DNA of 64,000 nucleotides from Aliidiomarina sedimenti (GCF_003986955.1 NZ_PIPN01000003.1:186001-250000), one strand, 5' to 3'; positions 8,920 to 17,946 are shown, counted from the stretch's first letter. Notes: a model not told the origin generated them from the letters alone. Numbers and translations are program-made.

Positions 8920-8935
8920 TGGCACGGAATGTGTA
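8920..8935 (+). promoter_or_regulatory. Possible sigma-54 promoter of flgI
   Basis: TTGGCACGGAATGTGTAT matches the -24 half perfectly, but the -12 element is GT instead of GC. It lies 48 nt before flgI, the same distance as the flgF promoter from its gene, which supports it despite the weak -12. Confidence 0.45.
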
Positions 8936-8982
8936 TGAATGGTTGGAGAATGAACGATCCGTTGGGGTTAGGGGATTAGAAT

Positions 8983-10104
8983 ATGTGGTATTTAAAAGCG
9001 AAATTTTGGCATGTAGTGGGACTGTCGGCTTTGTTGCTGGCGACCAGTACGTTGTCGCAGGTAGCGCAGGCACAGCGTATTAAAGATGTGTCGCAGGTGG
9101 CGGGTGTGCGTTCGAACCAGCTGATGGGTTATGGCCTGGTGGTGGGTTTGCCGGGGACCGGTGAACGAACGCCGTTTACTGACCAGACGTTCCGCACCAT
9201 GCTTGGCAATTTCGGCATTAACTTGCCGGAGGGACAGCGCCCGCAGATTAATAACGTTGCCGCTGTTGCCGTGCATGCGGAAATTCCAGCCTTCGCCAAA
9301 CCAGGTCAGCAAATTGATGTGACAGTGTCGTCGGTGGGTGATGCCGAGAGCCTGGTCGGCGGCACGTTGTTGCAGACTTTCCTGAAAGGCGCTGACGGTG
9401 AAGTATATGCTGTCGCTCAAGGCAACATGGTGGTAGGTGGTCTTGGTGCTGAAGGCCTTGACGGTTCCAGTGTGGTGATTAATACCCCGACGGTTGGCCG
9501 TATTCCTAATGGTGCTATGGTTGAGCGTGAAATCGAAACCGGTTTTGCGCAAAGCGAATTTATTACCTTTAACCTGAATCGTGCTGATTTCACGACGGCT
9601 AAGCGCATGGCTCAGGCCATTAACGATTTAGTTGGGCCTGGTAGCGCGACGCCAGTGGATGCTGCATCGGTGCGTGTTATAGCACCGCAGGACATTAGCC
9701 AGCGGGTCAGTTACCTGTCGACGCTGGAAAATATTCATATCACTCAGGGTGAGGCCCCGGCGCGTATTGTGGTTAACAGCAGAACCGGCACCATCGTGGT
9801 CGGTAACAATGTGCGCCTGCACCGCGCCGCTGTCGCGCACGGTAATATGCAGGTCAATATTATGGAGAACCTGAATGTGACTCAGCCTGGCGCGTTTGCG
9901 CAGGGTGAGACTGTGGTGACTCCGAATACGACCATCGAGATCCAGCAGGAAGACGCGCGTATGTTCCTGTTTGACCCGGGCGTTTCACTGAATGATTTAA
10001 TTAGTGCCATCAACCAGATCGGGGCGGCGCCAAGCGATGTTATCGCTGTGCTGGAAGCACTGAAACAGGCGGGTGCCATCGACGGCGAGCTGGTCGTCAT
10101 CTAA
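8983..10104 (+). CDS. flgI: Flagellar P-ring protein FlgI
   Basis: FlgI forms the periplasmic P ring. The 373-residue protein has a signal peptide (residues 1 to about 30, ending near AQAQ), then [20 protein letters not shown] and [13 protein letters not shown], highly conserved in FlgI, and the C-terminal [23 protein letters not shown] 8983. It is separated from flgH by a terminator and palindrome, so it probably starts its own unit with flgJ. Confidence 0.97.
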   Translation: MWYLKAKFWHVVGLSALLLATSTLSQVAQAQRIKDVSQVAGVRSNQLMGYGLVVGLPGTGERTPFTDQTFRTMLGNFGINLPEGQRPQINNVAAVAVHAEIPAFAKPGQQIDVTVSSVGDAESLVGGTLLQTFLKGADGEVYAVAQGNMVVGGLGAEGLDGSSVVINTPTVGRIPNGAMVEREIETGFAQSEFITFNLNRADFTTAKRMAQAINDLVGPGSATPVDAASVRVIAPQDISQRVSYLSTLENIHITQGEAPARIVVNSRTGTIVVGNNVRLHRAAVAHGNMQVNIMENLNVTQPGAFAQGETVVTPNTTIEIQQEDARMFLFDPGVSLNDLISAINQIGAAPSDVIAVLEALKQAGAIDGELVVI

Positions 10105-10143
10105 TTGGCCTTAAATTTGCATTACTCACAACATAATTGGTAA

Positions 10144-10221
10144 TTCAACGATCGAGCGCGGGGCTTGAATGTTGAATTGGTAAGACCATTCAATGATCAA
10201 GCCCCGCGCTCGATCATTGAA
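10144..10221. repeat. REP-like palindromic element between flgI and flgJ
   Basis: Inverted pair of the GAGCGCGGGGCTTGA core with flanking TTCAA/TTGAA sequences; the outer arms are about 37 nt each. It extends close to the flgJ ribosome binding site and could fold in the intercistronic mRNA. Confidence 0.75.
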
Positions 10222-10242
10222 TCTTCGGCAGAGAGCAGGGTT

Positions 10243-11250
10243 ATGATGGACAGCTTCAGTAGTAATCATTTAGAGCAAGCTCGCAGCAATTCGGTTTACG
10301 ATTTGCAGCAGCTAGATGATTTGCGTCAGCGCGGCCTGAACAACGACGAGAGCGCGTTGCGGGCTGCGGCTGAGCAGTTTGAAGCATTGTTCATGAACAT
10401 GCTGATGAAAGGGATGCGGGCGGCCAATAAAGTCTTTGAAGACGGCGAAAACCCGTTTAGTAGCCGTGACGTCGAGTTCTTTCAGGACATGCATGATAAC
10501 CAGTTAACCAGTGAGCTTTCGCAGCAAGGTACATTAGGACTGGCAGAACTGATGGTGCAGCAGCTGAGCCCGACAGGAACAGCGGACCATACTCCGTCAG
10601 ATTTGCTTCCAGCGCAGCGTTTTAATGGCAGCTCACATCAAACGGCACATAGCCAGAGCGATGAGGCAGTGCCTTACCAGGATGCACGCGGCACTCAGGA
10701 CGAGCTGGCAGCGGCAAATAACCGCCGCAGTGACAACATGGTGCTTGCCGATCGCGCCGACTGGCGCCCTGGCAACCCGATTGAGTTTCTCGAAACGCTG
10801 GCGCCCTATGCTAAGCAAGTCAGCGAAGAAGCGGGTATTGCACCTGAATCTGTGCTGGCTCAGGCCGCACTTGAGACCGGCTGGGGCCGTCATGTGGTGG
10901 CTGATGATAACGGTAGCAGTAATAACTTATTTAATATTAAAGCGGACAACCGTTGGGATGGTGATCGGGCACAAACCATGACCACCGAGTATTACAACGG
11001 TCAGCCACAACGAGAAAGCGCATTTTTCCGTTCTTACCAAAGTGTTGCGGACAGCTTTCATGATTACGTGGACTTCCTGCAAACCAACCCGCGCTATCAG
11101 CGTGCGTTGGAAGTAGGGCAGGACGCTGGTCAGTTTGTTGAAGAGCTGCAACAGGCGGGTTATGCAACCGATCCGTCGTACGCTCGCAAGCTGCAAACCA
11201 TCATGCAAAGTGATGTGATGCAAAATGTACGCGAGAAATTTGGTTTCTAG
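10243..11250 (+). CDS. flgJ: Flagellar peptidoglycan hydrolase / rod cap FlgJ
   Basis: FlgJ caps the growing rod and opens the peptidoglycan. The N-terminal rod-binding domain (AAAEQFEALFMNMLMKGMR, about residues 43-61) is followed by a linker and a C-terminal glucosaminidase domain (about 178-330) with the catalytic-type Glu in AALETGWGRH and FNIKAD. An upstream reading to 10165 only runs through the repeat, so I start at ATG 10243 (or 10246), behind GAGAGCAGGG. 336 residues, usual size. It is the bifunctional form found in gammaproteobacteria. Confidence 0.95.
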   Translation: MMDSFSSNHLEQARSNSVYDLQQLDDLRQRGLNNDESALRAAAEQFEALFMNMLMKGMRAANKVFEDGENPFSSRDVEFFQDMHDNQLTSELSQQGTLGLAELMVQQLSPTGTADHTPSDLLPAQRFNGSSHQTAHSQSDEAVPYQDARGTQDELAAANNRRSDNMVLADRADWRPGNPIEFLETLAPYAKQVSEEAGIAPESVLAQAALETGWGRHVVADDNGSSNNLFNIKADNRWDGDRAQTMTTEYYNGQPQRESAFFRSYQSVADSFHDYVDFLQTNPRYQRALEVGQDAGQFVEELQQAGYATDPSYARKLQTIMQSDVMQNVREKFGF

Positions 11251-11298
11251 CCGATATAGAAAGCGCTCGGTATAAAAACTCTTGAAAGGAGAGAGTGA

Positions 11299-13386
11299 AT
11301 GTCTTTTGACTTATTGAACCTGGGTAGGAATGCAACGCTGGCGCATCAGCGCTCGCTGCAGATTACCGGTAACAACATTGCCAATGTAAACACGGCCGGT
11401 TATATCCGTGAACGTCCTGTTTACAATGAGTCAAGCATTGGCTACGGCCTTGACCGCTTAGAAGTCGAGCGCATGGTTGATCAATTTACCCAGCGACAAG
11501 TGCGGGTTGATACCTCGCGTGCTGCCTTCACTGATACTTATCTGGATCAGGCGACTCGCATCGATACCGTGCTTGGGCGGGATGAAGGGTCTGTAGCCAC
11601 GGCGATTGAGAAATTTTTCGACCTGATGCAGGACACCAATAATGATCCTGGGTCGCTCACCTACCGTGAATTGCTACTGACCGAAGGCGAAGGGGTCGCT
11701 GCCCGGATGCGGGAAATGGGCGAGTTTTTGGAGAACCAGTACGATCAGTTTAATGATCGCCTGGACCTGGAAGTTGACCGTGCAAATAATCTGATTGAGA
11801 GTATTTCCGAACTGAATAAGGAAATCTCAAGCTATACCAGTACCAAGAAAGAAAAACAGGGCGCACTCAATACATTGCTGAACGATCGCGATGAGAAACT
11901 GCGTGAGTTGTCCGAATATGCTGACATTCGCGTCACCGACTTTTCGAATGGCCGCCAGAATATCACCCTGGCCACCGGTCAAAGCCTGGTAATGGAAGAT
12001 GGCACCTTTAACCTGATTGCTCTAAAGGGTGATCCGAACCCGTTACGTCCGGAACTGACCACGCAAACCCGAAGTGACGGCAAGCTGGTCGATGTACCGG
12101 TCGATGTGACCCGTATGGGTGGCACCATCGGTGGCATGGTGGCTTACCGTGATGAGGTGCTGGAGCCGACTCAATTTAAACTAGGCCAGATGGCAATGGG
12201 CTTTGCCGATGCTCTAAACGAGCAGAATCGTTTAGGGATGGATTTGGACAATGAGCTGGGCGGTGTGTTTTTTGATTTGAGCAACACCGAAACGACGGCG
12301 TTACCACATACTGATACGAATACCGGCACCAATCAGCGGATTGACGTTCGCCTTGAGGCAGGAAAGGCGGCTGAGCTGACTGCCCACCGTTACGAAGTAC
12401 GTATCCAGCCGTCTGGGACTGAGTTTCAGGTAGTCGCACTCGACACCAATGGTCGTATGATTGGTGACGAAACGGATTATCCGGTTGGTACCATAGGTGC
12501 GGCGGGCGACTGGGAAGGCGATCTGGGCATTGGCATGGAGTTCAATTTCGCAGATGGCACCTTTGATCCAGGCGATCGCTTTGAAGTGAACTTCACTCAG
12601 AATGCCGCGTTGAATATCGATGTGGGCATCACACGTCCGGAAGATATTGCACTGGCTGCTCCGGTTCGGGTTGGCGAAAATCCAGAGAACTCTGGCGGTG
12701 GTGAGATCAGCTTCGAAGGTATGGACTCAGTTGATAACTTCTTCGACGGCACCAATAACGAATTGCTTAACGATGCACCGGTGCAGATCCGCTACGAAGG
12801 TCGTGTCGGGAGTACTCATCAGTTGAGTATTATTGACAATGACGGCAATACGGTTGGTTACTTTGAGGGAACCAACATGGACAACATTCTGGATAATGCA
12901 GTGGAATGGAACGGCACAGGTGCCTTCCCGGATATGACCACGACTCCGACACTGTATGATTTTACCCCAGACTATGACGTTAGCCTGAGCGGCAACCCGG
13001 ATGCGGGTGACAGCTTTGATATTGAATACAATAGCAACGGCTTTGCAGATAACAGCAACAGCCTCGCGATGAGTGAGTTACAGCGGGAAAAAACCTTGCG
13101 CCGTAACCCCATTGTAGAGGGTGAAAAGAACATGATGAGCTTTAATGAAGGCTATGGCCGGATGGTTTCCGACGTGGGTAATAAAGTCTCCCAGGCGCGG
13201 ACCTCCGATGAAGCCTCTAAGTCTTTGCTTGAGCAGTCGACCAGCTTTTTCGAATCAGTATCCGGGGTTAACCTGGATGAAGAAGCATCGAACCTGCTCA
13301 AATACGAACAATCGTACAACGCAGCAGCTCGCATTATTACGGTGTCACAAACGATATTCGACACTTTGCTAAGCTCAACGCGTTAA
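11299..13386 (+). CDS. flgK: Flagellar hook-filament junction protein FlgK (HAP1)
   Basis: FlgK is the first hook-associated protein, joining hook and filament. The 695-residue protein starts MSFDLLNLGRNATLAHQRSL with the axial motif NNIANVNTAGYIRERP (about 28-43) and ends with the expected helical region (EEASNLLKYEQSYNAAARII). Its central region is longer than in enteric FlgK, as is common in marine polar flagella. The ribosome binding site AAAGGAG (11285-11291) is strong. flgL follows after 16 nt. Confidence 0.96.
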   Translation: MSFDLLNLGRNATLAHQRSLQITGNNIANVNTAGYIRERPVYNESSIGYGLDRLEVERMVDQFTQRQVRVDTSRAAFTDTYLDQATRIDTVLGRDEGSVATAIEKFFDLMQDTNNDPGSLTYRELLLTEGEGVAARMREMGEFLENQYDQFNDRLDLEVDRANNLIESISELNKEISSYTSTKKEKQGALNTLLNDRDEKLRELSEYADIRVTDFSNGRQNITLATGQSLVMEDGTFNLIALKGDPNPLRPELTTQTRSDGKLVDVPVDVTRMGGTIGGMVAYRDEVLEPTQFKLGQMAMGFADALNEQNRLGMDLDNELGGVFFDLSNTETTALPHTDTNTGTNQRIDVRLEAGKAAELTAHRYEVRIQPSGTEFQVVALDTNGRMIGDETDYPVGTIGAAGDWEGDLGIGMEFNFADGTFDPGDRFEVNFTQNAALNIDVGITRPEDIALAAPVRVGENPENSGGGEISFEGMDSVDNFFDGTNNELLNDAPVQIRYEGRVGSTHQLSIIDNDGNTVGYFEGTNMDNILDNAVEWNGTGAFPDMTTTPTLYDFTPDYDVSLSGNPDAGDSFDIEYNSNGFADNSNSLAMSELQREKTLRRNPIVEGEKNMMSFNEGYGRMVSDVGNKVSQARTSDEASKSLLEQSTSFFESVSGVNLDEEASNLLKYEQSYNAAARIITVSQTIFDTLLSSTR

Positions 13387-13402
13387 CGGAAGGAGCTAAG
13401 AT

Positions 13403-14623
13403 ATGCGTATATCGACAAGCATGATGTACGACCGTGGTTTAAACTCGGTCACTGACCGCACATCGAAACTGCTGAAAGTGCAGGATCAAATTGCGCGTGA
13501 AACTAAAATTCTGACGCCTGCCGATGACCCCGCCGGAAAAGCGCAGGCACTGTCGCTGACCGAGCGTATCGCACAGAACGACCAGTTTCGGAAAAACTCT
13601 GAATTGTTGCTAAACGACTTGCAGCGTCAGGAATCGGTGATGTCGAACGTGACCGACTCACTGCACCGGGCTAAAGAGTTGTTCGTGCAGGCAGGTAATG
13701 GTGCATTGAGCCCGCAGGATCGCAAGTCGGTAGCGCTGGAACTTGAGGTTCTGCGCGACAACGTGCTGGATATGATGAACGCACAGAATGAAAACGGTGA
13801 CTACCTGTTTTCCGGCAGTCAGTCTGAAGTGCGTCCCTTTACTCTAGATGCCCTCACCGGTACTTATGAATACAATGGTGATTCAAGCGACCGCAAGGTT
13901 CAGGTCACCGCGAATCAGCAATTGCAGTCGACATCATCCGGCGCTGAAGTATTTCAGCAGTCGCCAATGGAGTTGATGGCACGGGTTGGTAATTACACCG
14001 GTGCTATTACGGGTGGTAATACCTTTATTGCTGATCGGGGAGCCTGGGATACGTTCCACCAGGCCAACTATGACAAAGACAATGCAGCCAATAACGTCTA
14101 TCGGGTTGAGTTTAACGGCGGTACCTACGACGTATTGGATGCAGCGAATAACGTACTGGATACCGGAGCCTATACACCAGGCGACCCGGTGGTCTTTAAT
14201 GGCATGGAAATGCGGGTGCAGGGTACTCCGGCGGCTGGTGATGAGATTGAATTTCGGTTAAGTCAGCCAAAACAGAACGCCGCCACCATGCTGAACGACA
14301 TGATTACTCTGTTGAATGACCCTAATGCGCTGCAGGATGAACTGGGGCAGGGGATTGAATTCTCGATCGCCAACCTTGATTCAGTCGAAACGTCGCTGGG
14401 GACAGCTCGGGCGAGAACCGGTAGCCGGATGAACAGTGCTGAGACCGCCGTTTTGACCAACACTGATTTTTCAATTGCGAATAAAGATACCCGGGCCAAA
14501 ATCCAGGATGTGGATTACGCTGAAGCGATGACTGAACTGACTAAGCAGGATACAGCGCTGCAGGCAGCTCAGGCGACCTTTACCCGAATTACCCGCTTAA
14601 GCTTATTTGACTATCTACGGTAA
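13403..14623 (+). CDS. flgL: Flagellar hook-associated protein FlgL (HAP3)
   Basis: FlgL is the second junction protein between FlgK and flagellin. The 406-residue protein starts MRISTSMMYDRGLNSVTDRT, has the flagellin-like N-terminal helix (TPADDPAGKAQALSLTERI) and the C-terminal flagellin-type end (DYAEAMTELTKQDTALQAAQ). GGAGC precedes the ATG. It is the last gene of the hook-junction unit, ended by a strong terminator. Confidence 0.96.
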   Translation: MRISTSMMYDRGLNSVTDRTSKLLKVQDQIARETKILTPADDPAGKAQALSLTERIAQNDQFRKNSELLLNDLQRQESVMSNVTDSLHRAKELFVQAGNGALSPQDRKSVALELEVLRDNVLDMMNAQNENGDYLFSGSQSEVRPFTLDALTGTYEYNGDSSDRKVQVTANQQLQSTSSGAEVFQQSPMELMARVGNYTGAITGGNTFIADRGAWDTFHQANYDKDNAANNVYRVEFNGGTYDVLDAANNVLDTGAYTPGDPVVFNGMEMRVQGTPAAGDEIEFRLSQPKQNAATMLNDMITLLNDPNALQDELGQGIEFSIANLDSVETSLGTARARTGSRMNSAETAVLTNTDFSIANKDTRAKIQDVDYAEAMTELTKQDTALQAAQATFTRITRLSLFDYLR

Positions 14624-14667
14624 TTGACTGACACAGTGAGCCGCCATTAACGCCGCTCGTGCAAACA

Positions 14668-14710
14668 AAAAAGCCTGATATCGGCACTTGGCCGTTATCA
14701 GGCTTTTTTT
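14668..14710 (+). terminator. Intrinsic terminator after flgL
   Basis: AAAAGCCTGATA and TATCAGGCTTTT-type arms around a 14-nt loop, then seven T. It separates flgL from the flagellin cluster and also has an A run on the left, so it may work in both directions. Confidence 0.85.
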
Positions 14711-14767
14711 ATGGCCGCAGAATGACGGGAATTTAGCCACTGACGAATAAATAGATGAATAAATAGT

Positions 14768-14794
14768 TAAAGTTTTATCAAAGTCGACCGTTAC
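14768..14794 (+). promoter_or_regulatory. Sigma-28 promoter of flagellin gene 1
   Basis: TAAAGTTT, 11-nt spacer, ACCGTTAC; compare the consensus TAAA and GCCGATAA. It lies 66 nt before the start codon. Confidence 0.75.
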
Positions 14795-14859
14795 ATAAGT
14801 CAAGCAAGGCGACTTGCGTTTATTAACTAGATTGCCGAGGTTCGGCGAGGAGAAATACC

Positions 14860-15684
14860 ATGTCACTATATGTAAACACTAACGTATCATCGTTGAATGC
14901 TCAGCGTCAGTTAATGACTTCAGGTAACGGTCTTGACACTGCATTTGAGCGTCTTTCATCTGGCTACCGTATCAACAGCGCTGCTGACGATGCTGCCGGT
15001 CTGCAAATCACTAACCGCATGACGTCGCAAATCAACGGCCTGAACATGGCTGTGCGTAACGCCAATGACGGTATCTCAGTAGCACAAACTGCTGAAGGTG
15101 CGTTGCAGGAAACTACCAACATGCTACAACGTATGCGTGAGCTGGTGGTTCAGGCTGATAACGGTATCAACAACGCAGAAGACCTGGCTGCAATCCAGCA
15201 GGAAATCGGTGAGTTGAACGACGAAATCGACCGTATCGCGGACACTACTCAGTTCTCAGGTCGTAACATTCTGGACGGTACTTTTGCCGGGGTTGATTTC
15301 CTGGTTGGTTCACAAGGTCTGGCTGAAGAGAAAGTAACTATCGATATCCCGGCTCGTATGGGTGCGGCTGAATTAACCTCAGCGACAGTCGATGTTGCAG
15401 CAAACGACTCAGACGTAGATTTAGCGTCTATTGACGCTGCGATTGAAAGCGTTGGCACACTTCGCTCTGAATTGGGTGCTAGCCAAAACCGTTTCCAGTC
15501 AACCATTTCTAACCTGAGCAATATTTCTGAGAACGTTTCAGCAGCTCGCTCACGTATCATGGATACTGACTTCGCAGCAGAAACTGCACAGCTGACTAAG
15601 TTCCAGATCACTCAGCAAGCCAGTACCAGCATCCTGGGACAAGCGAATCAGCGTCCTCAGGCAGCGTTGTCACTGCTGGGTTAA
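14860..15684 (+). CDS. fliC: Flagellin 1
   Basis: Filament subunit, exported by the flagellar apparatus. The 274-residue protein has the conserved D0/D1 N-terminus (NTNVSSLNAQRQLMTSGNGL; RINSAADDAAGLQITNRM; NDGISVAQTAEGALQE), a very short central region (about residues 160-200) and the conserved C-terminus (SRIMDTDFAAETAQLTKFQI, then QQASTSILGQANQRPQAALS). The short centre means a filament with little D2/D3. It is the first of five tandem flagellin genes; own sigma-28 promoter and terminator, ribosome binding site GAGGAG. Confidence 0.97.
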   Translation: MSLYVNTNVSSLNAQRQLMTSGNGLDTAFERLSSGYRINSAADDAAGLQITNRMTSQINGLNMAVRNANDGISVAQTAEGALQETTNMLQRMRELVVQADNGINNAEDLAAIQQEIGELNDEIDRIADTTQFSGRNILDGTFAGVDFLVGSQGLAEEKVTIDIPARMGAAELTSATVDVAANDSDVDLASIDAAIESVGTLRSELGASQNRFQSTISNLSNISENVSAARSRIMDTDFAAETAQLTKFQITQQASTSILGQANQRPQAALSLLG

Positions 15685-15699
15685 TTCCCTCCGAACGCT

Positions 15700-15727
15700 T
15701 AAAAAGCCGGGCTTGCCCGGCTTTTTT
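15700..15727 (+). terminator. Intrinsic terminator after flagellin gene 1
   Basis: AAAAAGCCGGGC and GCCCGGCTTTTTT with a 2-nt spacer; strong hairpin and T run. Confidence 0.9.
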
Positions 15728-15815
15728 GTGTCTGTTGCAAAAAAAATTAAAACGCTATAGCGCACGCATGCCAGGGGTTATAGCAATTTGCTAAAGAAAA
15801 ATAGCAACGCAGCGT

Positions 15816-15842
15816 TAAAGTCTGCTGCCAGATCGCCGTTAG
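15816..15842 (+). promoter_or_regulatory. Sigma-28 promoter of flagellin gene 2
   Basis: TAAAGTCT, 11-nt spacer, GCCGTTAG; 61 nt before the ATG at 15903. Confidence 0.8.
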
Positions 15843-15902
15843 CAGGGGTAAGCATGGTGCGATGCGCCATTTAAAAAAGCGACAGCAAGCAGGAGTTTGA
15901 TT

Positions 15903-16727
15903 ATGTCTTTATATGTAAATACCAATGTTTCGTCACTGAACGCTCAGCGTCAGTTAATGACATCAGGCAACGGCCTGGACACCGCGTTTGAGCGTCTGTC
16001 TTCTGGCTCTCGCATTAACAGTGCAGCCGACGATGCCGCCGGTTTGCAGATCACCAACCGGATGACCTCGCAGGTAAACGGTCTGAATATGGCAGTGCGT
16101 AATGCCAATGATGGTATCTCAGTTGCACAGACCGCTGAAGGTGCATTGCAGGAAACCACGAACATGCTACAGCGTATGCGTGAGCTGGTGGTTCAGGCTG
16201 ACAACGGGGTTAATAACGCGGAAGATCTGACAGCGATCCAACAGGAAATTGGCGAGCTCAACGATGAAATCGACCGTATCGCCGATACTACCCAGTTCTC
16301 TGGCCGCAACATTCTCGATGGAAGCTTTACTGCTGTTGACTTTTTGGTTGGTAGCCAGGGTCTGGCAGACGAAAAAGTAACGATCGATATTGCCACTCGT
16401 ATGGGCGCTGCAGAACTTACTTCTGGGACTGTGGATGTAACCGCGAACGATTCTGAAACGGATCTGGGTGCGATTGATACAGCAATTGAAACTGTGGGCA
16501 CCACACGTTCAGAGCTAGGTGCTTCACAGAACCGTTTTCAGTCAACCATTTCTAACCTGAGCAACATCTCTGAAAACGTATCAGCAGCTCGTTCACGGAT
16601 TATGGATACAGACTATGCTGCCGAAACAGCACAGCTGACTAAGTTCCAGATCACTCAGCAGGCCAGTACCAGCATTTTGGGTCAGGCAAACCAACGTCCT
16701 CAGGCAGCGTTGTCACTGTTGGGTTAA
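15903..16727 (+). CDS. fliC: Flagellin 2
   Basis: Filament subunit, 274 residues from the ATG at 15903 (AGGAG 7 nt upstream; an upstream TTG would add only two residues). Nearly identical to flagellin 1 over the first 150 and last 80 residues, with small changes (SSGSRINSA instead of SSGYRINSA; SQVNGLN instead of SQINGLN) and most differences in the central 160-200 region. It has its own sigma-28 promoter. The high similarity argues for recent tandem duplication or continuing gene conversion. Confidence 0.97.
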   Translation: MSLYVNTNVSSLNAQRQLMTSGNGLDTAFERLSSGSRINSAADDAAGLQITNRMTSQVNGLNMAVRNANDGISVAQTAEGALQETTNMLQRMRELVVQADNGVNNAEDLTAIQQEIGELNDEIDRIADTTQFSGRNILDGSFTAVDFLVGSQGLADEKVTIDIATRMGAAELTSGTVDVTANDSETDLGAIDTAIETVGTTRSELGASQNRFQSTISNLSNISENVSAARSRIMDTDYAAETAQLTKFQITQQASTSILGQANQRPQAALSLLG

Positions 16728-16739
16728 GTACCCGGCTTC

Positions 16740-16780
16740 AACAACGGTTGGCCCGGAGGGGCGCTGGGCCGGCTGTTGTT
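16740..16780 (+). other. 15-bp hairpin in 3' region of flagellin gene 2
   Basis: Arms at 16740-16754 and 16766-16780 pair over 15 positions with three G-U pairs when read on the plus strand; the 11-nt loop is GGAGGGGCGCT. It sits between the stop codon and the terminator, so it should be in the mRNA 3' UTR. Arm length equals that of the hairpins at 17.9 and 19.2 kb, but the loop is only loosely similar. Confidence 0.5.
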
Positions 16781-16786
16781 ACTCTG

Positions 16787-16814
16787 CAAAACCAGGCGAA
16801 AGCCTGGTTTTCTT
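16787..16814 (+). terminator. Intrinsic terminator after flagellin gene 2
   Basis: AAACCAGGC, GAAA tetraloop, GCCTGGTTT then TTC. The stem is nearly the same as in the terminator of flagellin gene 3. Confidence 0.85.
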
Positions 16815-16864
16815 GTATCTGGGCGGCGTTATCAGGCGAAAGCAATAAAAATAGCAATTTCTAC

Positions 16865-16891
16865 TAAAGAAAAAAATCATTCCACCGATAA
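16865..16891 (+). promoter_or_regulatory. Sigma-28 promoter of flagellin gene 3
   Basis: TAAAGAAA, 11-nt spacer, ACCGATAA; 96 nt before the start, giving a longer leader than genes 1 and 2. Confidence 0.8.
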
Positions 16892-16986
16892 CTTAAGTAA
16901 CCAAGGCGCACTGCAGACAAGGCATTGACGCTTTAACTAACAATGAACAAGCGGCTAGATTGAGTCGACTATAAAGGAGACGCCCC

Positions 16987-17814
16987 ATGTCTTTATATGT
17001 AAACACCAACGTATCATCTTTAAATGCTCAGCGTCAGTTAATGACGTCAGGCAACGGCCTGGACACTGCCTTTGAGCGTCTGTCTTCTGGCTACCGTATT
17101 AACAGTGCGGCGGATGATGCTGCTGGTCTGCAAATCACTAACCGCATGACCTCGCAAATCAATGGCCTGAACATGGCTGTGCGTAACGCCAATGACGGCA
17201 TTTCTGTAGCTCAGACCGCCGAAGGTGCGTTGCAGGAAAGTACCAACATGATGCAGCGGATGCGCGAACTGGTTATCCAGGCAGATAACGGTATTAACAA
17301 CGATGAAGATCTCGCTGCTATTAACCAGGAATTGGTTGAGTTGCAGGATGAAATCGACCGTATCGCGGATACTACGCAGTTTTCTGGCCGCAACATTCTT
17401 GATGGTTCTTTTACTGCAGTAGATTTCCTGGTTGGTAGCCAGGGCTTAGCGGAAGAAAAGGTTACCATCGATATTCCTGACCGCATGGGCTCAGCAGAGT
17501 TGTTTGGTGGCGCGGTAGCTGTTGCAGCAGGATTCGACGCTGAAACGGTATTAGGCCAAATTGATGACGGTATCGAAAGCGTGGGCGAATTGCGTTCAGA
17601 ACTGGGTGCTTCGCAAAACCGTTTTCAGTCAACCATTTCTAACCTGAGCAATATCTCTGAAAACGTGTCAGCAGCTCGCTCACGTATTATGGATACTGAC
17701 TTTGCAGCGGAAACAGCTCAACTGACTAAGTTCCAGATTACGCAACAGGCCAGCACCAGTATTCTTGGACAGGCGAACCAGCGTCCTCAAGCGGCACTCT
17801 CGCTACTGGGCTAA
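16987..17814 (+). CDS. fliC: Flagellin 3
   Basis: Filament subunit of 275 residues with the same conserved N- and C-terminal helices as flagellins 1 and 2. It differs at ESTNMMQRMRELVIQ (about 89-103), INQELVELQDEIDR and the central stretch (SAELFGGAVAVAAGFDAETV). The leader carries a strong AAAGGAG (16973-16979), complementary to the loop of the putative minus-strand sRNA at 19.2 kb. Own promoter and terminator. Confidence 0.97.
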   Translation: MSLYVNTNVSSLNAQRQLMTSGNGLDTAFERLSSGYRINSAADDAAGLQITNRMTSQINGLNMAVRNANDGISVAQTAEGALQESTNMMQRMRELVIQADNGINNDEDLAAINQELVELQDEIDRIADTTQFSGRNILDGSFTAVDFLVGSQGLAEEKVTIDIPDRMGSAELFGGAVAVAAGFDAETVLGQIDDGIESVGELRSELGASQNRFQSTISNLSNISENVSAARSRIMDTDFAAETAQLTKFQITQQASTSILGQANQRPQAALSLLG

Positions 17815-17860
17815 TCCAACTTCCAGCGCTCCTGGCTTTGCCAGCTGCGCGGGGGAAAGA

Positions 17861-17908
17861 GCCAGCCACTCAGGGAAAGGGGAATTTGGGGCACCCTGTT
17901 TGGCTGGC
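17861..17908. other. Hairpin related to the 19.2-kb sRNA hairpins, 3' of flagellin gene 3
   Basis: Two 15-nt arms (17861-17875 and 17894-17908) pair as 8 + 5 bp around a 2x2 internal mismatch and enclose the 18-nt loop AAAGGGGAATTTGGGGCA. The 19.2-kb loops start AAAGG and end GGGGCA too, and GGCAGAC just after the right arm is shared. Here the hairpin lies between the flagellin 3 stop and its terminator, so it should be transcribed on the plus strand as 3' UTR. With the terminator and promoter it accounts for this 376-bp spacer; I see no gene. Confidence 0.55.
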
Positions 17909-17917
17909 AGACCTCAT

Positions 17918-17946
17918 CAAAAACCAGGCGTTTGCCTGGTTTTTTC
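17918..17946 (+). terminator. Intrinsic terminator after flagellin gene 3
   Basis: AAAAACCAGGC, GTTT loop, GCCTGGTTTTTT. It is A-rich on the left, so probably bidirectional. Confidence 0.88.

Noticed and set aside
8732-8938. Small open reading frame upstream of flgI
   Set aside because: It lies entirely within the long palindrome, has no ribosome binding site and its predicted protein resembles nothing.
10165-10242. N-terminal extension of FlgJ
   Set aside because: The extra residues are encoded by the REP-like repeat; the ATG at 10243 or 10246 has the ribosome binding site.
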